Assembly: GCA_950295325.1 (NCBI GenBank)
Contig: OX485807.1
Span: 50,146,796 to 50,210,795 of the forward strand
Length of the DNA: 64,000 nt
Origin: Polytrichum commune
Lineage: Eukaryota > Streptophyta > Polytrichopsida > Polytrichales > Polytrichaceae
Direction of reading: 5' to 3'
Shown piece by piece: positions 25,855 through 37,676 of the stretch. Under the pieces are notes generated by a model. That model made no database searches. It worked only from the letters and a program-made list of their open reading frames with translations, and was not told the origin of the DNA. The position numbers were made by a program, and so were the translations under genes. Position 1 is the first letter of the stretch; each line of letters starts with the position of its first letter.

Positions 25855-28440
25855 AGATCTTTGAACTCCTATTTCAAGAGTTCTTCAAAATATTTGTATT
25901 TGTTTGGAGTGATAAGTTATTATTTTATACAATCTATATTGCTTACACTCGTTGTCTATATTTGTAAGCTCATACTGTTTTTGTTTTTGTATTCCCTCGA
26001 TAATACAACAATTTTACGCCATTTGTCATATTAACGAGAAGACGACACCTCGAAAACGCGACATTTTTTGTGTGTTCCCCAAACGTGTCATACTAAAAAG
26101 GGAGAACAGTATGTGCAAGGGCTGACCACAAAATCCTTGGCCAAATTGTTCCAGAGAGAGGTTTAGCAGAAACGCACGTGCACAATGTTGAAGCTCCGCC
26201 TCCCTTCACCCAAGTTGCCGGTTGAGTGGTGAGGGGAAGGCGTGCAGGCAGGCTGAGTTATGCTTGCCCTGCAGCCGTCCGTGGCTCAACGGTGCAGATT
26301 CATCCAAATGCTATGGCATGCGGGCCCCGCAGGGTTTCCCGGCCTTCAGAGCCAGAAGCTGGGGACTTATCTGGAACGGACACCTACTATACTTGAGTGG
26401 TGTGTTTACGGTGTGCACACCTTAAACTGAGAAGTTAAGGTATTCGACACACATGTGGCAGCTGTATGAACCCAAAAGAACTATTTTCAGGTATAGAAAA
26501 AGAAAAGAAGAAGATCCCATGTGTATGACGAAAAAAGAAAACAAAAACAAAACCCTAATATTATAATAAATATAAGTTCTTGAAGTGAAAATTGTGTGGG
26601 CACCCTAAACCGTTAAGAGGGGGGGGGGGGGGGCATGATTCTCACATGGTGAACATTCTCAAGATCAACTTGTACGTATTATGCAAGATTGCGAGGCTGT
26701 TGGTTTTGGGTGTTGTCTTGGTTCAAGGTGCTCCTACCTTAGGTGAGGATCTAAATACACACACCAAAAGACTTGATGTGTCTAGAAGATGTTGCAGTGC
26801 ATGTTCAAAATTTGTTAAGTTACTCTAGACTCAATATTCAATATAATTGGCGGGCCATGTATGACCATTTGATAATGAATAAGATATTCATACGAGCATT
26901 TTTCATCTCATAATAAATGCATATTTCATGTCCTTCAAGAAGATGTGAGTGCAAAGCTAAAATATATGTCATTTTAAAGCCCGTTGACCTTCATCTAAAC
27001 TTTTTTATAACACTCGTTAATAATAATCATCAAACAATTATCCATCATTTTCATAATTATATAGTCTAACATGCATGAAGATATTTTCTATCACCCTATA
27101 TATGAATGCTTAAATTCAACATAATCACAACTTTGAATGTTTCATGAGTCTTGACTTGTATAAATATGATAACTTGATGATGCCTTACAACGTTTTTTGT
27201 AGTTTTAAGAAATTGTTAGAATAGTGTTAAAGTTCTAGATTTTAAAACGTAGTAGTTAGGTTATATCAAAGGACTCTCATGCTACCAAGTCCTCAACACC
27301 TAAGCTTTGGACCCCTTATGTTAGGCAACCTCCCATAATCTAGGCAAGGGAAGCCCAAGAACTCATATTAGGGCTCTCTTCCTTCCACTATATGATCCAA
27401 ACTTACTAGGAAAGAAAGAAAGAAAGAAAGTTTGATGTGCACTTATATAAATATGAGCTCATTTACCTTGTATTAATCATGGTGGTTCCATGATGCAACA
27501 TTGTAAGGAGGATGGGCTTTCTCTTGGAGGATGGGCTCTAGGTGGGTGGGATATCTAAGGTGGTATGTCCAGTTTAAGGTGGGGCAATGTAAATACATAA
27601 GTGACTAGGCTCTCAACCAGATATTATTTCATTATGACCCTATCCATATGGGTCCTTCTTCAAAATAAGTTATAATTTTTAAAAAAAGGTTATGATGAAA
27701 TTTTGAAATGTCTTGGCCTCCTCTTGGGTTTGGGCTAGACCCGCAAATTCTTCAAGGTGGCAAGTTGATGCAAAATCTGGTAGACCATGATACATCATTA
27801 TCCATTGCATGCCATATAAGTCTCTATGTACAGTTTGCTCAATTATTCAACTTCCTTGGTCCCCTAGGTCCTCAACATTAGTGTGAAGTGAAGTGGATCG
27901 ATCTCCGTACTTTCGACTAATGAGAAATTTTGAAATCAATGATCTCAGGCCCTCAAGCCCCAATATGAAGTTCCCCTTAGTGACACATTGTGAGCCCAAA
28001 ATGGTGCCCACATGTGGTGATTAACTCTTCGAAACCAATTTTAGTTTGACTTTGATGTGTTATGATTATTCACAAAACATAAAAAGAGTGAAGTAGGGTG
28101 TGGATTTAAGTTTAGGCATTAGGTGGTGTTGTGTGATTATTCCAAGGTTTGATTTCAATAAGAGAGTGCCTTGATTATGTGAGTAGGGGGGTAAGGTGAG
28201 GCAAGGCGAGCTCCACGGGTAAATGCCCACTTTTGGATCCACCTTGTTGGTTTAGGGAGGAGAAGGTTTTGTGGATGGGGATTAGTCCCTACTTTGGAGG
28301 AGAGGGTTAAAGGATTGTGATTGGAGGTGCTAATCCTCTCACCCTATCCTCACCCCTCTCCCCCTCTCTCCCTCTTTGCTACTTAAGGTGGTTCTCTCTC
28401 ATTTTTTTCTCTCTCTCTCTCAAGTTCCCTCAATGGAGAT
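25855..28440. other. Gene-less intergenic stretch
   Basis: The first 260 bases look like the 3' end of the Tigger-type element. The rest has no recognisable gene: a 15-G run at 26619-26633, an AAAG microsatellite near 27411-27430, and CT-rich sequence near 28360-28425. Short open frames here are unsupported. Confidence 0.5.
26619..26633 (+). repeat. Poly-G tract (15 G)
   Basis: Uninterrupted G run; likely length-polymorphic. Confidence 0.9.
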
Positions 28441-28445
28441 GAGCT

Positions 28446-28535
28446 CGTGGAGCTTGGGTCCACATGTGTAGATTAGTTAATGTTATAGGCTCTTGGAGCT
28501 TGGGTCCACGTGTGTGGATTAGTTAGTGATGTTAG
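28446..28535 (+). repeat. Direct duplication, two copies of about 50 bp
   Basis: TGGAGCTTGGGTCCAC is followed in both copies by (A/G)TGTGT(A/G)GATTAGTTA(A/G)TG. Starts are near 28448 and 28494. Confidence 0.75.
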
Positions 28536-28689
28536 ATAATTAGTTAGCTTATTAGCCGAAGAGTAAAAGAGTTGGCAATTGTCCGATTAAGCATCTTGAG
28601 GGATTACATTTAAGAGTGTAGCTAAAGGTTCGCATGTGGGCCTTTGAGCAATTAGTTGCTTAGGTGGTTATGGTGAAATTTAGTTAGGT

Positions 28690-29021
28690 GGCTAGGCGAC
28701 TGCTGGACCTTGGACGAGGTGGCTAAGCCAACTGCTGGACCTTGGACGAGGTGGCTAAGCCAACTGCTGGACCCTGTGACGAGGTGGCTAAGCCAACTGC
28801 TGGACCCTGTGACGAGGTGGCTAAGCGACTGCTGGACCTTGGACGAGGTGGCTAAGCCGACTGCTGGACCTTGGGACGAGGTGGCTAAGCTAACGACTGG
28901 ACCTTGGACGAGGTGGCTAAGCCGACTGCTGGACCTTGGGACGAGGTGGCTAAGCTAACGACTGGACCTTGGGACGAGGTTACTAAGCCGACTGCTGGAC
29001 CTTGGGACGAGGTGGCTAAGC
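28690..29021 (+). repeat. Minisatellite, ten copies of a 31-33 bp unit
   Basis: Each unit follows CTGCTGGACCTTGG(G)AC then GAGGTGGCTAAGC, with CCAA, CCGA or CTAACGA variants at the join. Variants 6/8/10 and 7/9 alternate, suggesting a two-unit higher-order duplication at the right end. The frames reading DEVAKPTAGPW arise from the repeat itself and give no evidence of a protein. Confidence 0.9.
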
Positions 29022-29701
29022 CTCGGAGTGCCCGGAAGAGGATTGATGTGAGAAGCAATAGTTTATCTACACATCAACTTAACATAGAAGCTAGTCAAGG
29101 CTAGTCCTAAACAACCTTACATTAGTACTTCTATAAACCATTACATTAGGTGTTTAGATTTTGTAGTGCAAGCCAAGTAGTTAAAGCATTAGTCTATCTA
29201 GAATTCCGTGTGGCCTCAAAGGCAATTGTACTTGTGATCAACCATTGAGGGAGTGTTTTTTAACACTTATGTCCTTTTTGGGAGATTCAATCGCTTATAA
29301 GAAATGGATAAAATGGAGAACTCTAGCAAGGGCAAGGTGAAGGAAAGGATAATCAAAGGCCAAAGGAGAATATCCTTGAAAGTTTGTGTTGCCAAGGCCG
29401 CCGGTTGGACCCTAGAAAAGGCCAACGCGACCACGAGCCAAGAGGCTACTTCTAAATAAACAAAGTAATTCAAAATGACATGAATGCTTAATAATGTGAA
29501 GAGATCAATTTTCACGCTACATACACTACATGTGATTCTCAAGACCATCACCCGGACTAGGACGCTTAAGGGTGGTGGGTTTGGCCTCACACACATACCC
29601 TGTGGATTGTATGTATGTAGGATGCTCGAGTTATTATTATTATTATCATTATTGTTTGATGTTTTGAGACAAATGAATGACACGAGTTCTTTCCTTTGCA
29701 G
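29022..29701. other. Gene-less stretch
   Basis: No supported coding sequence. A TTA microsatellite lies near 29631-29650, and GGATGCTCGAGTTATTAT just upstream (29620) resembles the start of the exon at 29702 (GATGCTCAAATTATAATG), a possible partial duplication. Confidence 0.4.
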
Positions 29702-30072
29702 GATGCTCAAATTATAATGTTGACAAGCAAGCTGGCAGGCTGTCAGTCAGTGTGAAATACAGGCCAGGAGACTAAATTGCAGGCTATCTCACACGACACC
29801 GTTGAGGATGTTCATAATGCAGTCGGGATGAAACAAATTGGTACCCTTCAGAACCAGGTACTCAAAATTTTCATAGTGATCAGATCACCTTGACACCTCA
29901 TCAAATTATCATGCTTTTTAGAAAATACAACCAAAAAGAGCATTTAGATCGAGTTTCATCACACTCTCGCTTAATACAATAATAGTCTGGGGCTTGTGAT
30001 TTGCAACAGGTGGAAAGACTTGAGGCCTCTCTTAAGGTTGCGAAGAAGCAAAGCCTTCCATCACTTGCTCAG

Positions 30073-31239
30073 GTAGCTTAGTGCCATTCCCCATGCGGCC
30101 ATCAAAACAGAGAAAAGGATAGCGCCACCAATTAGCATGAAATATAGAATCCTTTCTCTTTTCATAACATTTATTACTCAGTAAATGAATTCTGTTCACT
30201 CAGACTCAGATTGTTATTGTGGTGCTTGCTCATATTTACTCTAAATTTGTAAAATCACGGGGTAAGATTTGAGAATCAAAGTTGGTCCCACATACCAGTT
30301 TCTTCACGTTGAACAATGTTGAGTTTGCTTGCAAGTGGCTACCTCCATTAACAAGTGGTCTCTTTCTAAAGGTTAGAACTGAAGAAATTGGATCACCCAT
30401 TAGATTCATCCGTAAAGTCTCTCAAAGGGGAACAAAACCATGGGTTTGATCCTTCTTTAAAAAAAGTTCTATTAATCGGTCGTTAGCTCAGTGTGTATTG
30501 GATCCTATTTTGAAATTTGGGTGAAACTTTTGGGACCTCTTGTTTCCACTTCAAAAATTGATAGAATTTTAAGATCTATGATAGGGTGTGTGTTGGGGAT
30601 CCGTTGCCTTAAATATTGGATTGGCCCATGCAAGGCTAGCTTGGTGCACCCATCCTAGTAGGACAAGTTTGAAAGCCAGTTTTTAATAGTCCGACACCAC
30701 TCTCTGTGTATGGTAATTTAAGCATTAAGAAAACTTTGGGTGACTTTATGTTGATTCTCATAAACTCATGGTTTGGGGCTAAACTCATGGTTTCATCTGC
30801 TTTGCTTTAAAAATAACTCTATTATTTCTCTTATATTGGGCTTGTCAACCCCCTTGGTACGCACAACCTGAAAGATGGCTACACTGAATGTTGTTTTTTA
30901 TGTCACTATGGTACATCATGGATGATTGAAAAATTGGATGAAATATTGCTTAGTGAGTGATCGTAATTGCGACATTGTAAACATATAATGCCCAAATTTT
31001 TCTACAATGAATGACAAATAATGTTAGGTTTACGTTTAGTATTAGTGACACTACATGAGTGGGTTACATTTAGTATTGAGCAAGAGAAGTAGAATTGGTG
31101 ACACTAAATACAATATTTAATGTAGTTGGCCTAGTGACCCGAGAATAATTGGATAGACCATAGCATGTGTTATGATTTATCTTTTCTTGTGAAGTGTTGA
31201 ATCTAATAACTTGAACATTCTTCACCAATTTCAAGTAAG
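30073..31239. other. Large intron sequence with an old repeat
   Basis: Part of the intron between exons 2 and 3 of the coiled-coil gene. A diverged palindromic-terminus element lies at about 30890-31125 (TTTATGTCACTATGGTAC, GAATTGGTGACACTAAATAC). No other gene. Confidence 0.5.
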
Positions 31240-31945
31240 ATACAAGGTTGTAATTTGGTTACCATTTCTAATTGAACCCCTATATTTGATTGTTGTGTGA
31301 TTAGGTGAGTGAAGAACCAATATCATAAAGACACATGTTTAAAGACTACATCTTCAAGTTTTACTAACTACTGCACACTTAGTGATAGTGAACACAATTG
31401 GGACAACCTGCGTATTAAGACAAGAAAATCAATGAACATGCTTTTGAATAACCATAATCGAATTAGGGGAGGTCCGATTTTCAGTCTAGTTTTTGTTGAT
31501 GTTTCATCATAGATTTGCTTATGCAACACAATATGAAAACGTGAATTTGATCAATAGAAGATGGAGAACAAGAAAAAACTTGCAAAGACGAAGTCCAATC
31601 TCTTTTGAACATTTATTTTTACGGTGTTTGTTCTTGAATCCTTGTTCTTCATCTTCTATTGATCATATTTTACGCCTTCAATGATGTGTTGCAATAGCAA
31701 ATCTATGATGAAACATCAACAAAAATTGGACCTCCCCTGATTAAATTATGGTTATTGAAAGCGTATATTTTGAATCCTTTATCTAAATACATAGATTCTC
31801 CCAATTATGTTCATTATTGAGTGTGGAGTAGTTAGCAATTTGAAGACGTAGTCCAATCTTATATAAACATCATGTGTCCTTATGGTGTTTGTTCTTTGAT
31901 CCTCACCTAACCACACATTAATCAAAGATGCATGTCCGGTTGAGA
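31240..31945. mobile_element. Foldback element with arms of about 300 bp
   Basis: The left arm (CCTATATTTGATTGTTGTGTG, GATTAGGTGAGTGAAGAACC, TTTTTGTTGATGTTTCATCA, TAGATTTGCTTATGCAACAC) is matched in reverse complement by 31630-31945. The centre is near 31570-31640. Related sequences: both arms at about 51100-51615, and single arms at 20240-20460, 23300-23465 and 38690-38790. It sits inside the last intron of the coiled-coil gene. No transposase and no clear target duplication. Confidence 0.75.
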
Positions 31946-32486
31946 AAAGTAACCGAAAAACGCTTGCATGCCTTAGCCTCCAAGCTAGATTTTGCTGCAA
32001 AAAGTCTACTGATTCATGACATGCTGGTATTATAAGTTTTTTGAGCTCCAATAATGAAAAGGATCGCTTGCAAGGAAGATGAAAAATGTTATTTGAAAGC
32101 ATGGTTGGTTGGAGTCTGCAATGAGAAAATATCAGTGATAATGGTTTTTGATACTTGAATAATATTCTGTTCCAACATTCCTCGTGACCTTCAATAATTT
32201 ATTACAGGCATCAAAACAAGGGATGGAAGAAAGTGAGAAAGTCCATCGGCTGCAATCGAAGTTGATCACGGTCCAGCACCAAAGTTTTCAGCATGAGGAA
32301 GAATTGAATGAGTCTCTTCATCTCTTCAAACTTCAGAATGAGAAACTCAAACACGAATCTGTGTCACAAATCCGAAATTTAAGACAACAGATCCAAGTTC
32401 AAGGTCAAGCACAAGCACAATCTGGTCCCCCAGTATCTGCCAAGGGTGTATTTGCACTACACCGTGCAAGAGAGCTGGAAAAACAG

Positions 32487-33169
32487 GTTAATAAAATTAC
32501 GCATTTTCCTACATTTATTGAGCTTACCAGGCGTAGATTGATTTTTATTTTCTTTTCTTTCAAAACCAGTATTGTCAGCTATGATTGCATACGAAGGAGG
32601 GTCACATACGTTCCAAACCGCCGTTTTCAAAACGAAGTCCAGTGCAATGTTCGGGGAGAACCGGCAATAAGTTACAAATGAACCGATCGGGTTTGGACAA
32701 AAAACCAGATATGGAGAGGTGTAGCTAGATGGGCATCCGATCCACCAAGGGAACCAGCCGGATATTGACGGGTATTCAATTTGAATTCCCGGATAATTCA
32801 CGGGTTTAATGAGTAAGTCCCCAGATATTAACCGTCCCCAGAAGGGTATCCGCGGATACTGGCCGACCACCGAGGGTATGGTCCGGATCCTGGCCATGTA
32901 TAAGGAGAGTCATGATGGAGATAGGAGTCCCCTCCCCCCGCCACTTCTGAGCTCATTCTCCACTCTCCCTCTCTTCTCCTTGGCCCTCGTCCTCTCCTTG
33001 GCCCTTCTCCTCTCCAAAGCCCCTACTCCCTGCCCCGCCTCTCCGAAGCACCTCCTCCCTGCCTCTTGCCTCTCCGAAGCCCCTGGTCCCCGCCTCTCCG
33101 AAGCCGCTGCTCCCCACTCCGCCATCGCTTTGGATCGAGCTCGCCCTGCTTGATTGTGAGTGCATGCTG
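32487..33169. other. Unassigned sequence with a C-rich block
   Basis: From about 32690 the sequence is a GC-richer block (GGATAATTCACGGG, GGTATCCGCGGATACTGG) with a CT/CCG-rich low-complexity run at 32930-33150. The long frames on both strands here result from that low complexity. No gene supported. Confidence 0.45.
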
Positions 33170-33690
33170 ATCTAGGTTGGATGTTATTGGTTGTTGGTCT
33201 AGGTTGGATGTTAGTGCAGCCTGGTTTACGTTGAATGTTAGTGGTTGTTGGTCTAGGTTGAATGTTATTTGATGTTGGTTTTGTGTGGATGTTAGTGGTT
33301 GCTAGTCTAGGTTGGATGTTAGTGGATTGCTGGTTAGTGGATTGAATCTTGGTTGATGTTGGTTTTAGTGTGAATGTTAATGGTTGTTGGTTTGATATTG
33401 AATGTTTGTGCATGCCGATCTAGGTTTGAATGTTAGTGGTTGTTGGTTTGATGTTGAATGTTAGTGAATGTTGGTCTAGGTTGGTTGTTAGTAGATTGCT
33501 GGTCTAGGTTGAATGTTAGTGAATGTTTGTTTAGGTTGAATGTTAGTGGTTGTTGGTCTAGGTTGGATGTTAGTGGAATGTTGGTCTAGGTTGAATGTTT
33601 GTGCATGTTGGTTTAGGTTAGATGTTAGTGGTTGTTGGTCTAGGTTGGATGTTAGTGGATTGCTGGTCTAGGTTGAATGTTAGTGGATGT
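33170..33690 (+). repeat. Degenerate minisatellite of GGTTGGATGTTAGTGG-type units
   Basis: About 17 diverged units of roughly 27-32 bp, each containing (T)CTAGGTTG(G/A)ATGTTAGTG followed by GTTGTTGG or GATTGCTGG. It ends directly at the CACTA terminus at 33692. Confidence 0.85.
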
Positions 33691-33691
33691 T

Positions 33692-35463
33692 TCACTACAA
33701 GGAGAGCACGGAAAAATGACTACAGCCATATGACCGGATATGACTAGCGGTTGCAGGGAAGTCATATTGAACCAAAGTGCTGACTACAACACACTGTAGT
33801 CATCACATGATTATGATTTTATTGAGATCGGACAAGGATGTCCCGGGAACCCTGTAGAGAACGTGTTGGGAACGTGTTCTAGCAATATTATATATTTTTG
33901 TTGTAGTCATAACAGTCCATATGACTAAGACTGATACTCAGTTGACTATGGTTTCCAGATCCCAATAGCGACTGCTTGGTGCGATGCATTTGGATTTCTT
34001 TCATGCCTCTCCCTGTAGAAAGACCCCAGTTTTGTGTGGTTTTGTTAAATGTTTGTTGGCAACGACATTTTTGTAGCTTCCATGTGCATTTCTTGCAATA
34101 CAACCATGATTTTCAACTCATTTGCAATGCTCCTGACTTCGGTTAAATTTACACAACACCATACTTTATTGTTTGTAAAAAATGCACATACATAGTCTAT
34201 ATAATGCATATACAACGAGACATGTACATGGGAAGTGTCTTTTCCATGCAACCTCCCTTCCTAGTGTTCGGCAACATTGTCTTCGCAATGCGGGTCCTCC
34301 TCCATGACTTCCAACCCTTTGCTAACATCTTCCGCAGTTAGAACCTGGCATCCCGCCAACATAGGGGCTCGGGGGGTTCGCTGGCAAAAATCGTAGAACA
34401 ACGTGCGATAAAAAATAGGGTCCAATATATTCATTGTAGATAAATTTTGTAAAAAATGTACATGTAAAATAGGGGATTTTAAAATAATGAAACATGTTTA
34501 CATGTAAAATACCATCACCTTATAATATTTTCTGCAAGGTAAATAACCCCCCCCCCAATAAATAGGTCCCAAACGCACGTGTATGCAAAATATAAGAGGG
34601 AGTGAACCCCCCGAGCATAGGGGTGCCATATGTGTTGTCAATGTCATTGCATATGTCGCTAAGGCCGTGGTGGTCAGCGTCCCTGCCTACTTGCAGTGCT
34701 TGCAAATCTGGTCCTCCATCCACCCTTGATAGGACTCTACCGCCTCGTGGCTCTCTCCGCAAAACAATTTTCCATCCATCATTCCCCCCATCATCCAAAA
34801 AAAAACTTGTTGCACATGAAAGGGAAATGCAAATGAGTTCGTTGAATAAAGAATCAACCGATCAAATTTGAAGAGTGTGAATCCATATTCATTGCATTTC
34901 ATTGTCGCATGGGCTCCGCTCCTCTTTGCAAGTGCCCATGTGCAATACAACACAATAACCTCAAATTTTCCATAGTCCACGCTTATTATCTCCTCCACCC
35001 ACCCAACGTATTCTAGGTTGGTCGTCCTCATATTCGTGTCACTACTACTAGAGCAACAAGGCTGCAAAAACGTGGCGGCAACACCGCTGTCACAAGTAGA
35101 CAAATCCACCTCAGTTCCAGGTACTCTTATGTGATTACCGTACGCATACATTGACCTGTACTCTTTTGCATCTCTTGAGGGTGGCAACAAGAGTGCTCGC
35201 ACATCATCGGATACTACATCCCCCCTTGCAATGTCCTCATCCACTGCGCTATGCAGCCACTCCATAAAGGTTACATGTCGAGTATCGCTTCCGACCTCAA
35301 CACGTCTTCCCTTCTTCCGCCTTTTTCTCCCCTGTTTTGCCTGTTCTCTTCTCCTCATATCATTTTCGTACCTCCTGCAGTGTCCATGAATACCTCTAGT
35401 TATGTCGCGCACCTCTCCATGAGGAGTGCCCGAAACACCACGGGCACAAGGGGGACCCCAGAG
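33692..35463 (-). mobile_element. CACTA (En/Spm) transposon, one terminus and transposase end
   Basis: A terminus with the CACTA hallmark, CACTACAAGGAGAGCAC, starts at 33692. Behind it are subterminal motifs in both directions (ATGACTAC, TGTAGTCAT, ATATGACTA), as is usual for the protein-binding ends of this superfamily. The coding remnant read on the minus strand (see 34690-35463) runs towards this end. The opposite terminus is not visible; the element seems cut at about 35463 where a probable LTR begins. Confidence 0.75.
34690..35463 (-). pseudogene. CACTA transposase-associated protein, DUF4216-type C-terminus
   Basis: An open frame of about 258 codons reads towards lower coordinates. Order of segments: a basic stretch (RRREQAKQGRKRRKKGRR, a likely nuclear signal), FMEWLHSAVDEDIARGD, VRALLLPPSRDAKEYRSMYA, YGNHIRVPGTEVDLSTCDSG, then YVGWVEEIISVDYGKFEVIV and NEYGFTLFKFDRLI, then PFHVQQVFFW. 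The last part fits the DUF4216 domain found downstream of the TNP2-type transposase in plant CACTA elements: an EII-DYG core, a W, then a GFTL-F-RLI strand and a QVF(Y/F) strand. The catalytic transposase part is missing. The open 5' end has no ATG (first codon in the frame is GTG), as expected of a truncation. Past QVFFW the protein continues in a simple repeat-like tail and may be frameshifted. Confidence 0.7.
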
Positions 35464-36082
35464 TGACACCCGGGACTTGTGGCGCCGTTGGTGAGAGGGC
35501 CCAAATGATCCTAGTGTGGGCGTAGATGAAGATGAAGTGGTCAGTTATTAGCATTGGACATCATACAAGGAAGTTATGATGGTCTGAAGCTATTGGGGGC
35601 TTATAGGCCCAGCGGCTAAGGGAAAATGTCCACTTGGCCCCAACTCTTGATAGAGAGACAAGAGGTTTCTTGACGGTGGGGTAGGGGCCCCGCGTAGAGT
35701 CCTAGAGGCTTATATGGGTGAGGTGGTGTGGCCTCACCCACCCGAGGCCGAATGGCACGGCCTCCATGGGCATTGGCCCAATGTGGGGCCATAGTTGCCT
35801 AGTATGGTTTGGGTTGTTGTAATGTTGCTCCTGCAACGCAATGATCAACATAAGATTGGACTTCCATGGATGGAAGTCCACATCTAAGAATTGGTTACCG
35901 ATCAAGGGGTGAGTCCCGAAATCAAAGTAGGAGGGTTGGTTCCCCTCCTATGAACTATATGGTCCGGGGTAAGAGGAGCTAACCATTAGCATGGCGGAAT
36001 GCAAAGGGTAAGCGCTCGTAACCTTTGCTAGAAAATGAAAATTTGCAAGATTGTTAAGGGGGCTAGCAAGGGTAGTGACACA
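35464..36082 (+). mobile_element. Probable LTR followed by an initiator-Met primer-binding site
   Basis: TGGTATCAAAGTACGGTTC at 36083 resembles the primer-binding site TGGTATCAGAGC used by many plant Copia elements. The sequence just before ends GTAGTGACACA, and a TG start (TGACACCCGGG) lies at 35464, exactly where the CACTA frame ends. I infer a 0.62 kb 5' LTR inserted into the CACTA element. No 3' LTR or gag/pol was found in the next 1.5 kb, so the boundary and orientation are tentative. Confidence 0.45.
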
Positions 36083-37674
36083 TGGTATCAAAGTACGGTT
36101 CCAATTAATATTTGAGCTAGCACTTTGAGGGAGACATGGCTATCAAATGTGTGGGTTATGATGGAGAACCCGGCGTCTCCAAAAAGTTGTGATTCTCAAA
36201 TTGGAACAAGGATCATGTGCAAGTGGATTTTGACCACACCATTGATTATAATGACAATGGTGGGGATGATGGTGGATTTGGTAAGGAAATGGGGGTAGTC
36301 CTTTGAAAGGGCTCCCGCAAACCTCGAAAAGTATTTGGGGGCTAAAATACGGAATGCACCTGAAAGCTTGGAAGCTACGAATGTTGGATTGAAATTCCAA
36401 TCCAAAATGCTTAGAATGTGATGATGTTGGAATGAACTTGGTGCGTGTAGATAGGTTTTTGGTTTGGGTTCCAATTAAGAGAACCACACAGGGAAGACCA
36501 AATGAGTGTCAGATGTTAAATCTAGGGATCACCATTAAGTTAATTGACAGATCACAAAGGAATTGAGATGAATTTAGGACAACAAACCCAGGGAAAATGA
36601 CTTCTAAAGTGAACTCTAGGACATGTTTAATTAAGGTTAAAGGTCACTCACAGCAGTACATGCAATTGCTCAGTCACTCCCTTACAACTGACTCTCATCA
36701 ATAACATCACTCTTATAATAATTTGGCAATGCAAAGAGTCACAACTCATCAATTATAGTCTTTTGGGTACACCATAGCCTCATAACTCCAAGGCCAAAGC
36801 ACCTTGGTTGGGACCATAGTCTCTTCAACTAAGTATCCAAGGACCATAGGCCATACCATGGGTTAGTATATATTTATCACACCTCATCCTCATAAGCTTC
36901 AAATTATTAAATTGAATTAATGTTGTGACAGACAATCACTACTTAGTCCTTTGAACTTAAAATGATCATATTAGACTTAGTGCGTTAAAATTAATTATTA
37001 TTATAATTAGCAAAAATCTAGTTACGAGTAACACGAACCAAGTGACCGAGCTAAGTGAACCGGCCTAAGCGAAGAGTCTAATCCCTAGCTGGACCATAGT
37101 CTAGACGGGCGCAACCATAGTCTCAGTAACCAACGATAGTCTCAAGAGCTAGTAACCAGTCACCAGTTCCAAGTAACGAGTCTCATCAAAGAGGGCCATA
37201 GTCTTAGTCACAAGTAGCAAATAACCAGTTCCAAGTTAACGTCTTGTTCTCGGATGAGGTGCTCGCCACTTCTCCTTATAAGCTTGCCCTTGAGCCTTCC
37301 CCCAAACGATATGGGGTAAGTCGCATGCATCTCTTCCTTCCAACGTTTGGTTTCTGCCAATGCTTCATTTTCAGAAACAAAGGAGCTGTTCAACAACTAC
37401 AAGTCTTTCCTTCATTTCTATGTGCACCACCCAACTCGTTGTCTGTTTCCACAAGAAATGTGCATATGGTGTGCATACAAATCTGCTCTTTCTGATTCTT
37501 TTGGAAAAGTTTGGATTTTCCCATTTTTTGCAGTCTTGGACTACTGAGAAATATTTTGAGCTGGAAATCTGGATGCTTTTCATGCTTTAATTGGATGTCA
37601 ACAACAGACCCATGGCCAAGGGGTAAAACGTTGTAATCTTATGTAACAGGCAGTGACCGGTTACAATTGAAGAG
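36083..37674. other. Unrecognised sequence downstream of the probable LTR
   Basis: No supported gene; the frames after 36136 (ATGGCTATCAAATGTGTGGG) are short and broken. From about 36760 to 37235 the phrase (C)CATAGTCT recurs many times among GTAACCAG-, CAAGTAAC- and AGTCTCA-like words, a low-complexity region of unknown origin. Confidence 0.45.
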
Positions 37675-37676
37675 TA

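Larger units (their letters stand above)
29702..32486 (+). pseudogene. Coiled-coil protein gene fragment, three exons, one in-frame stop
   Basis: Exons 29702-29857, 30010-30072 and 32208-32486 are all phase 0, with AG acceptors and GT donors. Exon 1 reads DAQIIMLTSKLAGCQSV, a TGA at 29753-29755, then about 34 open residues ending GTLQNQ. Exon 2 reads VERLEASLKVAKKQSLPSLAQ. Exon 3 is a strongly charged heptad-rich stretch (EESEKVHRLQSKLITVQHQ, HEEELNESLHLFKLQNEKLK) ending FALHRARELEKQ. The product would be a long coiled coil; I cannot name it, and a cytoskeletal or basal-body protein is only a guess from the heptads. Neither end is visible: the sequence after 32486 becomes repeat, and no start exon was found. 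With one stop in about 166 codons, it is a recent pseudogene, a nonsense allele, or has a sequence error. Confidence 0.6.

Noticed and set aside
28710..29104. Open frames reading DEVAKPTAGPW repeats
   Set aside because: They arise from the 31-33 bp DNA repeat; unit lengths vary off multiples of three and there is no independent coding signal.
32809..33413. Long frames on both strands (114 and 167 codons)
   Set aside because: Low-complexity CT-rich DNA and a minisatellite produce them; no domain, and both strands are open at once.
36143..36487. Minus-strand frame of 114 codons near the probable LTR
   Set aside because: Composition is unremarkable, overlaps another frame on the same strand, and no retroelement domain is present.
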